A DNA stretch of 64,000 nt from Ectobius pallidus (lineage: Eukaryota; Arthropoda; Insecta; Blattodea; Ectobiidae). The DNA is taken from positions 22,054,606 to 22,118,605 of the forward strand of contig CAXKWD010000003.1 in assembly GCA_964059195.1 (NCBI GenBank). The letters run 5' to 3'. Below the pieces are notes generated by a model that worked only from the letters and a program-made list of their open reading frames with translations, had not been told where the DNA came from and made no database searches. The translations under genes were made by a program, and so were the position numbers. Of this stretch, positions 12,036-27,200 are shown piece after piece. Numbering within the stretch: the stretch's first letter is position 1; every line of letters starts with the position of its first letter.

Positions 12036-14926
12036 AATATCACAATTTTTTTTTTGAACAGGGGGTGGTTTCATACTTAGGGAGGCATCAAACGTAAAGA
12101 TATGAAAGAATTTTTCGAAAATCATGACATAGTATCGATTGCATTAGGTAGATTTTTCTTCGAAATTTACCTAAAAAACCGGAAGACCAAGGAAGAGATG
12201 ACGGGAGAGATGAGAGGACGGAACAGGCTAAAAAAGCCTAAGCAGTATGGTTGCTGATTATGATAAAGCAAATGCTCTCTAGTCTATAGTCAAAATGTTT
12301 TATAGACCCGTAGGTTCCTGAAGCTTGAAGTGTGAGATTTAATACAATCGGCATATGAAAGTTATCAACGAGATTATCAGTATTTACCGTCTTAACCATC
12401 TTTACTGTTGGAATTGTTTCTGATACTCATTTCAGTTAGAGGCTGAGTCGATCCCAGGGCCATAGTTCCGCCAGGAATAATATAATTAAACAAAAATATC
12501 CGAATGACCTAATGGGAGATAAGATTATTTTTTTCCCTCAGCAGTGAAATGTTCTACAATCTTGCAATCTGGCATACTCTTTATTGACTACTTCTATAAT
12601 TGCATACTATTTTAAAAATTAATCAAACTGTTACAGTTTTGGGTAATTAACGTTTCAAAATGGTAGCCACGTTTCATTCACTGAAATGCTGTTTCCCCAC
12701 AAATATAATTATTTCTGAGTAATTATTTTTATGTATATTTGTTAATATCATATGAACAACACTGTCTTTAATCATTCATTTAAAATTAATAGTATATGTT
12801 TTAAAAATATATAACTTATGTTAATGAAAAAGGATACCTGTTTAAGGGGAGACATAAAGCTTTCTGTGAAATTCATGGGTGAGAAATAGGTGAATTTCGT
12901 TATTTTTTTCCTCTGCAATGCATTGCCCTACAATCTTGCAATCTGGCATACTCTTTATTGACCACTTCTATAATTGCATACTATTTTAAAAATTAATCAA
13001 TCTGTTACAGTTTTGGGTAATTAACGTTTCAAAGTGGTAGCCAAGTTTCATTCACTGAAATGCTGTTTCCTTAATAACTACCACAAATATCAATATGTCT
13101 GAGTGATTATTTTTATGTGTATTTGTTAATATCATACGAACAACACTGTCTAAAATAATTATTTTATAATTAATAGTATTAGGAAAGACCACGATTAGAA
13201 TATGCAAAACAGATTATGGGCGATTTTGGATGTAAAAAATATGTAGACATAAAGAGACTGGCTCAAGATAGGAAGAACTGGAGAATTGCATCAAACCAGT
13301 TGTAAAACTGATGACTACAGAGAGAGTATACGTTTTAAAAATATGTAACTTATGTTAATGAAAAAGAAAATAAAAAAAAAAGATTTTTTTAAAAATACTT
13401 AGGCCTATACAGTCGATATTTTAAAGAGTGTAGATGATGATATTCCTATGATGATTGAAAATAGATAGAAAAAATAATCACTCAAAATATTGCTATTTGT
13501 GGAAATTATCAGGGAAACGGCATTTTAGCCACTAAATGTTGCTGTCATTTTGTAACAATAATTACCCATAACAGTAACAGTTTGATTAATTTTGAGAATA
13601 GTATGCAATTGTAGAAATAGTCAATAAAGAGTATGCCAGATTGTAAGATCGTAGAACAATTCATTGCTGAGGGGAAAAATAATGAAATTAGCCTATTTCT
13701 CACCTATGAATTTCACCGAAAGCTGTATGCCCCCGCCTTAAATGAAGTATCGGAGGAATTTTTTCCTAAAATATTCTTCTGACAAAGCCAAAATGGAGTT
13801 ATTGCTGCAGTACTGTATCAAGAAATATGTTCAATTCATTTTTGCACGACTTAACTAATTAGTGGTACTTACGAATGTTGTTCCCGTGGATCGTAAGTTG
13901 ACATTCCCACACGCAATCTTGTTGCTATGTGCGGTAAGAGTTTCCGTGCGGTAAGAATTTACTTACGGCACATCATAATACAAGCCTTAATGGACAAGGC
14001 CCCCAAGGACAAATAGGCTATTCGGTTCCCATAACAACAAACACATGCGAATCACTTTCTGAAATAAACATCTATCTTCAAGAATGTATATACATCATAT
14101 TTTCTGGTAATATCACAATTAATATAATTAAATTGATATAAATAATCATCGTGTAAAAAATAGCATGCAATACTCGTGCCGTAAACGCATAATTGATCTC
14201 GGAAAATTGAAAATACTCGGCGCGAGCGCCTCGTTTTTTCAAACTCTTTCCTCGATCCGTATGCATAACTTACGGCACTTGTATCGCAATATACTATAGA
14301 AGTGGCATTCCACTTCAGGCTTAGAATAGTTTTAATTAGAATGGGTTATCTTATTAATTAATTTTTGCTTGTTTAATTAAGTCATTGAACACGTAATTGA
14401 CAAGGCGCGAAACTTTCTCTTGCAACTTACACGACATAGCGCTAACTGCCGGAAGGCATGGCACATGTAGTGTCTTAGCGGAATGAAGTACGCACACGAG
14501 GGGAGAAAATTATCTTACAAACCATAAATCAAAGCGGCTGTATGCATTAGAACTGTACTGATTTTATTTATTGACTAGCTTAAAAGGCCCGGCGCCGCCC
14601 GATTTTGTATTTTGTAATTGGAAATTAACTTATGAAGGACTTTCAATTTTTAAATCGCCGAGGAAAATTTCAATAAACTAGCCGTATTTTACGAGCATTG
14701 TTTGTAATAGAAGGATAACGATCTGAACTTTAATAATTAAAACATTATATTTATTAACACTTTCACGCGAATCATTCATAAACCAAACGTTTAATAATTA
14801 TAATGAAAGCGCTAAAAATTCGGTTTTGAAGTGCATTCCATGATTAGAAAGCGCCTCTATTGTATTTCACATTATAAACAAACGAATCGACCAGGGTTAA
14901 CTCTGCGTTTTCTAATGTCACTTTGA

Positions 14927-14969
<43 letters not shown>

Positions 14970-17900
14970 GAAGAAGAAGAAGAAGAAGAAGAAGAAGAAA
15001 CATGTAGGGAACTTAACTTAGGGTCGATTTCACAGAACACTACTAAAGTCTCTTAGTTAATACTCTGTTGGCCTGTGTCGTGTATTTAAATGAGGCTGCA
15101 TTTCATGTTAGGTTAAATTAAGAGACACTTAACTAATGAAATATTCTTGCTTTCGTAGCAACGCAAACCATTCTGCTATAGAAGCATATGATCATTTACA
15201 TATTATGCCGAACAGCCAAAATTGATTTTTAATCATTGTGGTTTAGCCGATTGGTTCAGCGAATTGGGATTTCTTAAACTTCAGTGTTAAAGTGACTTAA
15301 AAGTTATATGCATTTTTAGATTCAGAGAACCTCAAAACTCGTATTTATGCTAAAAACTCCACGTGAAATGTCAGGGTGGAATTCAATATTCTCCCTACAT
15401 TTGGTACGGGCAGATCAAGTAGAAGGTAAATTCTGACAAACGCCTACAGAGGACTGACTAGGCAGCACGCAATGCTCCTGTGCTGGAGAATTTGCCGGAG
15501 CGCGACAGGGGTTTTGTGCGAAAAGCGATATACAGTACTTGTCTCTTGCTATACTTTGAAATGCATAATGTGTCTTGTAAGATACGATGTTTGTCACGAG
15601 TTTGTAATTAAAGAAACGGAAAATAACACAAAATAAAATTAAAAATCTGATGTGAAAGTCACATAACTTCCTCTGCCCAAATAAAAGTTAGCAGTATTCA
15701 CATATCCTTGTACAGAACGCAAGACACTGACTGACAGAGAATCAACGCAGAGCCTAAACTATAATAGGTAGAGACTTGGAATTTTGACAGTACCTTCGTT
15801 TCATAATGTAGGTGCTCACTAAGAAAGGATTTGAAAGAAAATGTTGATTTTAAATGCCAACAATTATATGTTTTTGAGAATACTTAATCTCTTTTTACAC
15901 AGAATTATCAAATCCAAATCACAGTTCACTTGACAACAGTATTGTTGGCAGCCTTTACATGTGACAGTGGAAGTCTCAAACTGTGAATATGTCACACTTC
16001 TTTGGTCACACTTCAATTTTTAATTTTTTTTATGTAAACAATTGACAGCAGAACTCTCTAACTGTGCCTCATTTTACAATTCAGACTTTTCCCGTGGATT
16101 TTCCAAAACTTTTCTTTCATACAAACCTTTTGCTGACAATTACGAACACAATAAAAGAAAAATCAGCCAAATCGGTCGAGCCGTTCTCAAGTGATGTGGC
16201 AATATACATTTTGGTAATTCATTTTTACTTCCTCTGCCCGTACCATAGGTAGCCTACTTAGGTAGAGGAAGTATTGTTTTCGACCCCCAAATTCGAAGTT
16301 GAGTTTTCTGTGTGTCAGTGTGTGTGTGTACGTGTCTGTGTGGATGTCTGTGAACAGGCTAGCTCCAAAACGGAAAATCGTATGAAAACAAAATTTTGTA
16401 TTTGAGTCAGGTACCTTACGAAGATGTAAGGTAAAGTTTCGTGACAAGTTTCTCTTATTTTTAAGGGGACTACATAAATAATTTTTCGTTTTTAGCGATT
16501 TTCTCGAAAACGGCTTTAAAAATTTTCTTTAAATTTTGCACATGGGTTGCTTATACTAAAAGCTAAAATTTTTATTTGAAACGTTTTTTCGAAAAAATTC
16601 TCTGAAGGGTAGTTATAAGTCACCCACTGTGAATTCACGCTGTTTGCAATACAGCCTTATGTAACGGAAAGTTGTACGAAAACAAAATTTTGTATTTGGG
16701 TTAGGTACCTTCTGAGGCTGTGACACGAAAAGTGGCGACAACTTTCCCTTACTTTTAAGGGGACTTTACACGAAGAAATTTTCGTTTGTCATGGTTTTCT
16801 CAAAAACGGCTCTAACGATTTCCTTTAAATTTTGTACATGGAGTGCTTATACCAAGAGCTAAAACTTTTATTTGAAACTTTTTTCAAAAAAAAAAATCTC
16901 TGAAGGGTGGTTGTAAGATACCCACTGTTTGTAGAAACTTGCCTAAACTCAATTCGTGGACATCCACGGCCTTTTATTCTATATAAGCACGTGAAGTGAG
17001 AAAGATGTATTGTTGGCCATGCTTACAGTAAATAAATATCTGAGGGGAATATTCTATAAATTTCGGATATTATTCTTAATGGTGGAAAACTCAATAAACT
17101 TTTGCAGTCACTTTTGTTTGTTTGTTTGTTTGTCCATAGCCTGCGTTTTTAGTCACAACATTCAAAGAAGGGGTTATATGGTATTTATAGCGTAATTAGC
17201 GTAAAATTGTGTTTTGCGATTCTGTACAAGGAAATGTGAATACTGAAATGATGTAGGCTTTCACGGCCGGTGTCCACATTGTTAAAACTTTCCGGGCTCT
17301 GTAGCCGCGGTCCGACGGACCACGACTACAGAGCCCGGAAAGTTTTAACAATGAAGTTAGGTGATTTTCACATGAGATTTTTATTAATATAGATTGGCGA
17401 CTACAGATGTGCTGTCACGGCCACAACAGTTAAAAGGCTAAAGGCGACATATGTGTAAGGACTTTTAGTTTTTTTTTAAATTTAATTCCAAGTCAACTCT
17501 TCATAGAACTACTATTAATAGATTATATCTTATTGCTGCAAGACGCAGAGCTCAATTTCAATGTGATATATTGCCTGCTTTGTTCACAATATTTGATCGA
17601 ATACCATTTAAACACAAATGTTATGAGTAGATTTAGGATTTTAGGTAATAAAACCTATTTTAATCCTTAAGTGATATATGGACGAAAACTTGTATATTCA
17701 TGTTTCATAAGTGACTAGGCCTAAAACTGATACTTTTATAGGACCTAAAACAACCTATTTTTACGTTAGAGCCTAACATTGCCTTTTTGTTTGTTTTTTC
17801 TTTAAAGTTCAAAATAAGTTATTTTTTGTTATAAATTCTAGCATTTATTTTCAGTTCGTACTAAATTTTTAGCTCGGAATGTGCAATATATGACACATTT

Positions 17901-20900
17901 GTGACGTGGTTAAATAGTAAGGAATGTTTCGTCTTCAGTATAAAAATTGCTTGGAATTCCCAAGAAAATGTAGAGTTTTTCTCCCGACTCCCACATCCAG
18001 TATTACACAAAAAAAAAAAGTAGTTATCTGAATCACTGAGGAATGCAAGGGGTTGAATATGCTAGCGTGCGTAGCTTCTGCAGCTCGGTTTTCGCTACTA
18101 TGGTAGTAATACAGGCCCTAGTAATAAGTCTATAAATTCTGTGTACAATAGGCCTATTATATCTGTGTTTTATCATGATTATTGATTAAAGGTGACTTCA
18201 ATAAATATAATATTCTGCATTGCAATTGAGATATTTCAGAAAATTGGCAACTTAACGATTTTATAAGAGACTATTTTACGATTTTTAGAACCTATTTTCC
18301 AATTTTTAGAGCCTATTTTAGGTACATAAAGCAGCATTTTTAGCGACCTAAAAGTCCGAAGTCTAGTTATGAGTTATGCTTCATGATACAATGATAATGA
18401 ACTGGCATGGGAATAAAATCCCGTACTAGGGGTTATAATCAGGGCCCGGATTCTGATGACCTAAAATTGTTTGAAAAATGACCTATAAAATGACCCTAAA
18501 TTTTAAAGAAAATGACTTAATAATTATAAAAATGACCTAAACACTGATATTTTATTTATAAAAAATTATTATTGTATACAAAGGTATACACTAATTTGTA
18601 CATAATTGTAAAACTGTAAATGTAGAAAGGATGTTGTTGGTCTAAAAACTTTGTTCTTTGTTTTTGGAGCATTTGAGGAGAAAAATAAGAAAGTAGTTTT
18701 TAAAATAGATCCTATAAAAAATATTCCATTATGCTAACCTAGTAATTTTTTAAAAATATTACCCTATGAGAAAAAAAAGACGACAAAAAGTTAATATACT
18801 CAATGTAAATGCACGAAAATGACAAAATAAGGAAGAAAATGACACGAAAATGACAAAATAATGACCTAAAATTGAAATAAATGCCCTAAAAATATAAAAT
18901 GGCATAAAATGACAAAAAATGACCTAATAAAAATGCATTTCTGTAATCTAGAGGCCATGATTAGGATGTATCTACAAGTTGGCAATGTCTATGCAGCATC
19001 AATAAAAAGATGACATGTCATTAGAATCCGGGCCCTGGTTATAATCATTACTTTACCTTGCCATCAAGCTCTTTGTAGCGCAGCTGTACGCCATCTACGA
19101 ACTGCAGCTCGAACTCTGTGAACTTTCGCCAGATGAGTCTTGCCCAGGTGGAGTTTACCTCAACTACGGAGAGGCCGACGTCAACTGGGATTTGTGGGGG
19201 CAGCGTCGTGGTAGGCGTGGCTGAAACAACCAATCGCGTCACTTCATTACAAAAATTCATACAAAAATTTTCTATTCTGTGGCCTGTATTTCTTGAAGGA
19301 AAGTGAATGATAATTTTTAATTTCATATAAAAAAAAACAGTTGCCTTGAGGTGGATCTTGTGGTAATCCTTGCAGAATGTTGAGCATTGGAATAGGCTCT
19401 GAATTTTTAAGATTGAATTCAAATTTAATAAAATCAACAAACATACAATCAAAATTATTGTACATTACTAAAACCTTACATGTGCACTTCCTTTGAAAGC
19501 CCCCAGATGAGCAAAGCTCGTGCTTAGGGGCTGCAATTTATCATATATATTAAACAAGATTTATTTATAACTAACAAACTTCGTGGCTCTACATCCATGG
19601 AGGGACTAAGCCTACCATCCGACCGCTGCGTCATCTACCTAGGCAGATGGCAGGATAGGGGGCATATGGTCAGCATGCCGCCACCCACGGCCGTTAATGG
19701 TGGTTCCCATGACCAAGTAGCTCCTCAGTCTGTATCATGAGGCTGATTGCACCCAATTTCAGACCTCCTTACCTCAGAAAAATCTCATGAGATACCGAGA
19801 ATCGAACCCGGGCTTGCTGATCCGTAGTCAACGACGCTATTAAATAAGACAGAACACAGAAATTTACAAGTAAACATACAAATTATATACGTCAACTAAA
19901 AGCAGGCTTGTTATAATTACCAGGAGGAGGAGTGTGCACTGTTAGGATCTTGCTGGAGGGAGAGTTGTGCAGATCTCTCAGGATCACTGTGATCTTGATC
20001 TTGTACTGTGTGTCCGGTTGCAGTTCTCCAAGCTCGAACTCCAGCTGTGGAGTGGCGATCAGATCTCCGGGAGGGGCCAGTACTTGCTGACTCCATGTTG
20101 AAGGATCACTGCTCCTGTAATAGTTAGAATAAACAGAAACGTAACCAGATGCCATGTGAAGAACTGTTGAGGTATCTTATAAACTTAGACATTTCGCAAA
20201 GGTGGAAGAACAGCAAGAAAAGAAAGGTGACTTTAAGGGGCACGAAATTACGTACAGTGGTGAATTTCAGATGGCTAGGTGTTACGCTGCGGACCTACCT
20301 CTTGAAAATGCAAAATAAGGCAAAAAATGCAAAAACAAATTGCCCTTATTCAATCAACTATTTAGTGATACACATTTATATATAATCTACGTTTTAACCT
20401 TAATATAAAAAAGATCCAAAATCATCAAATGCCTTTCCCTAGTAATAAGGCTTTCATCAACTGAAATCATCAGAGGGTAAGTTTAAAATCGATGGAGAAA
20501 ATTTCAATGCAATAGCTGTTTCCCATAAATGACACTCCTAACACTTTGAATATACATCCTCTCATTTTACATAAACCATTATGCTTTTAATCTTAACCTC
20601 TGCTTTTATACAGTTTTGAGGCGAAGCATTTATAAGCCAGTAGCAATGGAAATATTAAGAAGCTTGATTACAAGAGATGCCCACTGCACGAATTAAATTA
20701 GAGAAAGGACAGCAATGACCAAAACCGCTATCAACTCTGTTGGCCGGAAAAGTAGACTTTTAACTAAGGAAGAAGCTTATGAAATGCTGCATATGGAGTG
20801 TTACTTTATATAGAGCATAAAAATGGACGCTGAGGAAAATGGAATATTTAGAGAGCTTTGAGAAAAAAGAAGAAGAATCGGTGAACAGCCAGAATAACAA

Positions 20901-21168
20901 ATGAAGAAGTTTTAAGAAGAGTGGAAGAGAAGAGATGTATCTTGGAAGTTATAAGGAAAAGAAAAACTGCACATGAAAAGTTACAATTCATGAGATGATG
21001 AGGACTTCTGCTGGATGCAATCGAAGGAATGAGAAAACTTTTCAGGTGGAGAATTGACATGCTAGAAGACATCAAGAAGAAAAAAGGGTTAAAATGCAGC
21101 AGAAGATAGAAAGAGTTGAAGAGTGGAGTTCCACATGAGGTATAGAGCTGACGTTAGGCAGAAATAGA

Positions 21169-21209
<41 letters not shown>

Positions 21210-24200
21210 GAATAAGAATAATAATAGGTCAGTTTCTTGAAATCTGCATTGTATAATTTTGGACTCCAAATAACAGTACTCTAAGTAAAACACTCAGCAC
21301 ATTAATGATGAAAAACCGAAATGAAGAGTAATACGAGCTTTCCACAGAAAATAATGTTGAACGGTTTGTCTTGAAGCGTAGAATGGCCACCCCCATGGCT
21401 AAGCTATTAGATAGCTCGCCTTCCATTGCATTTTTTATCACCGCATTTGTGTAGTTTTTGTTTGCATGCAGTCATGAGTTCAGATTATCAAAAGCATTGC
21501 CTTTCACTTCTAGTAGAATAATATTTAAGTTGATATGTGAATCGTCACTTACAGTTTGTCAGACGTATAGCGAAGTTCCACTCTGCCGTGAAGACCGACA
21601 AGCACTGGTGGAACTGAAAACACCAGCCTCACTGTGTTTTCATCTACAGCTTCCAGAGTGTGAACTGTAATTTCATCTGGAACAGAAATTCATTTCTAAT
21701 ATAATGACAGTTCTTGTATCAAACAAGCTGAACTGCAATTTACGATATAAAAGGCTTAAGACTTATACTCTGCAAATTACGGTATGGCAATCCTAGGTTG
21801 GGCTTATATAGTGAAACCTCCGTATAGCGATATTTGTGGGCCCTAGCAAATTGTATTGTTATATGCCGGTTATTGTTATATTGAGGGACTGTTATATACC
21901 ACATATTAGGAAGTCTGTATTCTGAATACCTTATAATCTATGGGATAATTCAAGGAAACAGACGTGCAAAGAAATGAAAAATAATTGATCACATAAAGAT
22001 AGCTACTTTACACCCGCGCTTGGAAAAATCGTTTTGCAGACTGGTTTAACTTCACAGATCACGGCTAGCTTTTATCCTAGGCACATGCCACAAATTCATA
22101 ACTCATGCCGGGTTGAGAAGAGGGAAGAAAAAGAAAGCGAAGTCGCAATATAGCTAATAAAAAACAAGCCGCTTGCTCGACAGAATGTTTTAACTACTCG
22201 TTATGTCCATGCTGAAGTAGCAGCCGAACTCACTGCACGTATTTGCATCTGTAAGAGCTGATTTTACACTCACTGATTCTATTTTCTGTCCCCTACTCAA
22301 TTTTCTCTTCTAAAATTTCCAAGAAATGCATGCATAACAGTTACCAATCGTCCATAAAACAAATATTCATGACTGGGATGGACCCTAATCTGATACCAGC
22401 TCCCATCCATAGAGCTAAGCTTCTGGTTTGCAATTGCGATTGAACATCAAAATATTGCAAGCAAGAGTGTTTCTAAAACAGCTTCATCGTTGTAGTGAGT
22501 GAAATTTAACATTATTAAGATAGGAAATTTGCCAGGACCAAAGAAAAATATTTCTAAATGCGGGTTTATTGTTATATCGATCTTCGTTATACAGAGGTTT
22601 AACTGTATTGCCAAGAAAGGAGTTCTTGCTATAAAATATGATTTCTAAATTAAATGCAATTTCTAAATTAAATCCCAGTTTGAAGTAAGCATAGAAAAGA
22701 AGAGTGTCTTACCTTGGTGCGGAGGCTGTGGCTGAAAGCCCGGAGGTAGCTGAGGATGAGGAAAACCTGCTAACAGAAGCACTACTAAGCGACATGCCAC
22801 ACAGCCATCATCTATTGCTTGATTCTCATGCATGCATTCAAGTAAGAGGGCCGTCCACAAAATAAATTTCCCTGGGATCGTCTACGGAAACAGAACACAA
22901 TTTCATGGAAATATTTATTGCAACAGATACAGCAAGTGTTCAGCTATTTTTTAACATATTGGCCACAGGAATTGAGACATTTATCATAACGTGGGACTAA
23001 CTTTAATATACATGGGCCATAGAAGTCTACCGCCTGGGATTGGAACCATTGTGTGATAACTTCCGTTTCTCTGTCAATCTCTACCATTCTTTGTCATTCA
23101 CTGTCATTTCTTGAGGGGTAGGAAAAGATGAAAATCTCTGGGTGCGCGGTCCGAGCTATAGGGTGGACGCTTCAACACCTCCCTGCAAGTCTCTGGCAAA
23201 AATTCGGGTAGGAGATGTTTTAACATCCACCCTACAGCCCGGACCTCTCTCCCAGTGATTTCCATATTTTCCTTCACCTCAATAAATGGCGGGGAATGAC
23301 AGAGAGGTGGAGATGATTGTCACACAGTGGTTCATATCCCACGGTATGACAAAATGTCTTAATTCCTGTGGCGAATATGTTGAAAAATAACTGAACACTT
23401 GCTATTCTGTTGCAATAAATATTTCCATGAAATTATGTTTTGTTCGTGTAAATGGCCCTAGGGAAACTTACTTTGTGGTCGGCCCTCGCAATATGCAGAT
23501 TCAGAAAGATACCCCACAATGTATACGGAAGGTAGAAGATGGCAGACTGAACAATTAAAAATGTATGGATAGATGCAAGGCTTTCTTATATAGCAGATCT
23601 TTATTTACAATTACAGTGCATGTAAATCCCCATTGGAGACCATGACCTCAGAGCTCACAAGTTCGAATCCTATAGATTCTTTCGAGACATTTTCGGATAA
23701 CATTACGTTCGCTGTGGGTTCTCTCCGAACCTCGCTGAGAATCTACGAGATCATTGCATCTCTTGGAGATAACAAACTTCTTTCGGGAATATCCGTTCAC
23801 ACTTAGCACCTTCTGGAACTTTTTGTCACCTTTAGGAACTCTTTCGAAACTTCTTTTGATTTTTCAAACCCTTGGGGTCATTTCGGGCATATTCGAGCGG
23901 GACGCTTTTGGGGATTACGTTGTTTTGGAACGTTCAGTTCCGTAATTGATCTCATAGTACTGACTTTTAATGACAAGAAATATCTAATTCAACCGAGAAA
24001 TAAGTTCGACGAAGATCGGATTTTACATATAGTCTACTGCGTTCGTCGGGTTTTTAATACGATAGTTAGCTTGCAATCTGAGTCTGAACTATTTACATGA
24101 AATGATGTTGAACCACCGGCCTAGAAGTTTAATTCGGCACTTTTTTTTTTTGGCAGTAATCTAGTGGTCCATATATTCTACGAGAAAAAGCTACTTACTG

Positions 24201-27200
24201 CCCTTCATTTTGCATAAACATTTTAGCAAGATAATTCAGAAGAGATTCGGGCCAAAACATTTGTATTAGAAAAAAAACTATTGTGAATTTGTCTACACCT
24301 TTTCAACCTCAATTTCGGAAAAAGTAGTTTCAGTTTCGGAAAAAGTAATTCCAATTTCGGAAAAAGTAAATTCAATTTCGGAAAAAGTAATTTCAATTTC
24401 GGAAAAAGTAACTTCAATTTCGGAAATACGAGGGCTATGAAGAGGGTATAGTAAAGTTGGTACCACGCTAGGACAAATGACTCAATCGGAGTGAGATTAT
24501 GTAGAGAAGTAGCTAGAAGGTGTACCTGAATGTTCCAAATAAAACAGTTTTGATTTTCACTGTGGTTTTCATTTTATGCCCCATCGGAGGTTAAAAAAAA
24601 TAGTCAAAATATTTCCGAAATTGAAGTTACTTTTTCCGAAATTGAAATTACTTTTTCCGAAATTGAAATTACTTTTTCCGAAATTAAAATTACTTTTTCC
24701 GAAATTGAAATTACTTTTTTCCGAAATTGAGGTTGAAAAGGTGTAGATGTTAGCATGTTTAAAAAAAAAACTTGACGATGTGGCACATTTATTATTTGAT
24801 TGCTCTGTGTTTGAGACTTAAAAAATTGAACTCAAATTGCTTTACAATATAGTAATACAGATTACACCATCCGTTTATATGAAGTGTTCCAGAGATTCTT
24901 CTGCTAAAGAGACTTATTTAAGTTACTAAACGTCTATTTGAACCCAGGACCGCTTGCTTATTAGCTTATACCACCTTGCTCTGATTGGTTTTGGTGTGTT
25001 CATTACGACTGAGGTATAGCCTACTGACTACATTTCACAACAATAAGTAGATTATAGTGTTACTATGGACAAGAAAAGAATATCATGCATATTTTAATTA
25101 ATGCTTGTTCTGACATTCGCATTTAAGTCATATTATTTAGTTTTTATGTTGATACCTATTAACTTTATAAAGAAATGTGTTTCACAAAAAATTTTCATTT
25201 TCTCTACAACTCTACTGTGCTAGGCTTCCATGTATTGCATGTATGTATTGGAGATAATCTAGAAAAATTAGAAATTGATAGAGTAAAGTACCTCCTAAGT
25301 AATTTTTACAGAAAACGGATATAGCTATTTTATTAGTCATAGATAGAAGTTTTGAGTTTTATATTTTTATTAAAATCGTTAGAGCCATTCTTTCAATTTT
25401 TTTTTTCAAGTTTTAATGCAAAGTCCCCTTAATATTTCAGTTATGAAATATGAAATGGGCGTTTCGATCAAATTCCCCAAAAAGTCCTTAGTTAAAAAAT
25501 TGAAGTAAATACAATGCAACGTTTACCCGCTGTGCTTGTCCACTGACAGACGGAAAGATAAACAGACAGACGCCATTCCGAAAACACAATTTTCGTTTCT
25601 AGGCATGGTGAAACATGTTTTCCCGGTGTTACCTCGATTTCGATTTTTGTCACGATCACTTCCTCTATTCTACGCACATGCGAGAGAGTAAAAAATAGTC
25701 TGCCATCCTTATATCAAAACCAAAGAATTATATAAGTCAACAACCATAGGAATATACCGTACTTCACTATTTTCTTTCTAGAGATATGCCATATATACCG
25801 CAAAGAGATTTCGTTAGGTGCATAGAATCGTGCAATAGATGTAGAGAAGTTCAGCAGAAACACAAGGCTTGTATCACAACGTACTGTTTGCAATGTCTTA
25901 TTGAAGGTATATTTCCAAGTAAACTTAAATTAGCTAAAGTAATACCCGTTTATAAAAAGGGCAACAAATTACAGCTTGAAAGTTACAGACCAATATCTCT
26001 TGTGCCAGTTTTTTCCAAATTATTTGAAATACTTATTCACAAACAACTATATTACTATTTTGAACAAGCTAATGTGCTTGCTACTGAACAGTTTGGGTTT
26101 AGAACTGGTAAATCTACCATTGACGCAGTTCGTCTACTTACTGATAACATATTGAATACCTTTGAAACTAAAAGCTTTGCTTGGGTCACATGTTGTGATC
26201 TAAGCAAGGCTTTTGACTGTGTAGATCATAGCATTCTGTTACATAAGTTGTTATACTATGGTATTAATGGAACTGCTCATAAATTGTTTTCATCGTATTT
26301 ATCCAATCGTAATCAAGTCGTTCAGATTGATGAGGAGGTCTCTGATATGGCAATAGTAAAGTCAGGGGTCCCACAGGGCTCTGTTCTGGGCCCGTTGCTT
26401 TTTCTTGTTATGGTTAATGATCTACCCTGTAATGCTGAATTGAAATCAATTTTATTTGCTGACGATACCACCTTTATTAGTAATCATGACAACTTTGAAT
26501 GTCTTCAATCTGATGTACAGAATAACTCAGTACAGATATCGCAATGGTTTAGAGCAAATAGCCTTCTTCTAAATGATACAAAAACACAAAATATAATCTT
26601 TACTCTAAATAATCTTGTTTTGCCACAGCCTTGTACTGATATAAAGCTCCTAGGAATTCACATTGATAGATTTTTAACTTGGGAAACTCATATTAAATTC
26701 TTATGTAGAAAACTGTCCAGGGTTGTATATTTATTTAGAAATCTAGTTAACTGTGTTCCCTCTGAATATGTAAGGATTTCTTATTTTGCTTATTTCCAGA
26801 GTGTAATTAATTATGGAATTTTAATATGGGGAAATAGTTCTCATACACAAGATTTATTAATATTGCAGAAGAAAATTATTAGAATCATAGCTCAAATACC
26901 TGATAGAACACATTGCAAACCTTATTTTATAAAATATAAAATACTGACAATAGTAAATTTGTATATATACACTGTATTGTTATTTATGAAGCAAAATCGA
27001 CATATGTATAATGTAAGGTCAGAAATTCACAATTATAACACCAGAAACTGCCAGTTAATTGAAATTCCGCAGCACCGGCTAAATAAAACCATGCAGAGTT
27101 ACTGTTATGTAGGCATTAAACTATTTAATAAGTTGCCACAAGTTTTAACTAATTTACCATACAAATTATTTTGCAAGAGATTACACTCTTGGCTGATCGC

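Noticed and set aside
11943..12125. 60-codon Ile/Tyr frame
   Set aside because: Produced by the (AT)n microsatellite.
21072..21293. Leu-rich membrane-like frame
   Set aside because: The Leu run comes from an AAT/AAG microsatellite read on the minus strand.
24303..24735. CRISPR-like array
   Set aside because: Units are contiguous with no spacers, and this is an animal genome; it is an inverted minisatellite.
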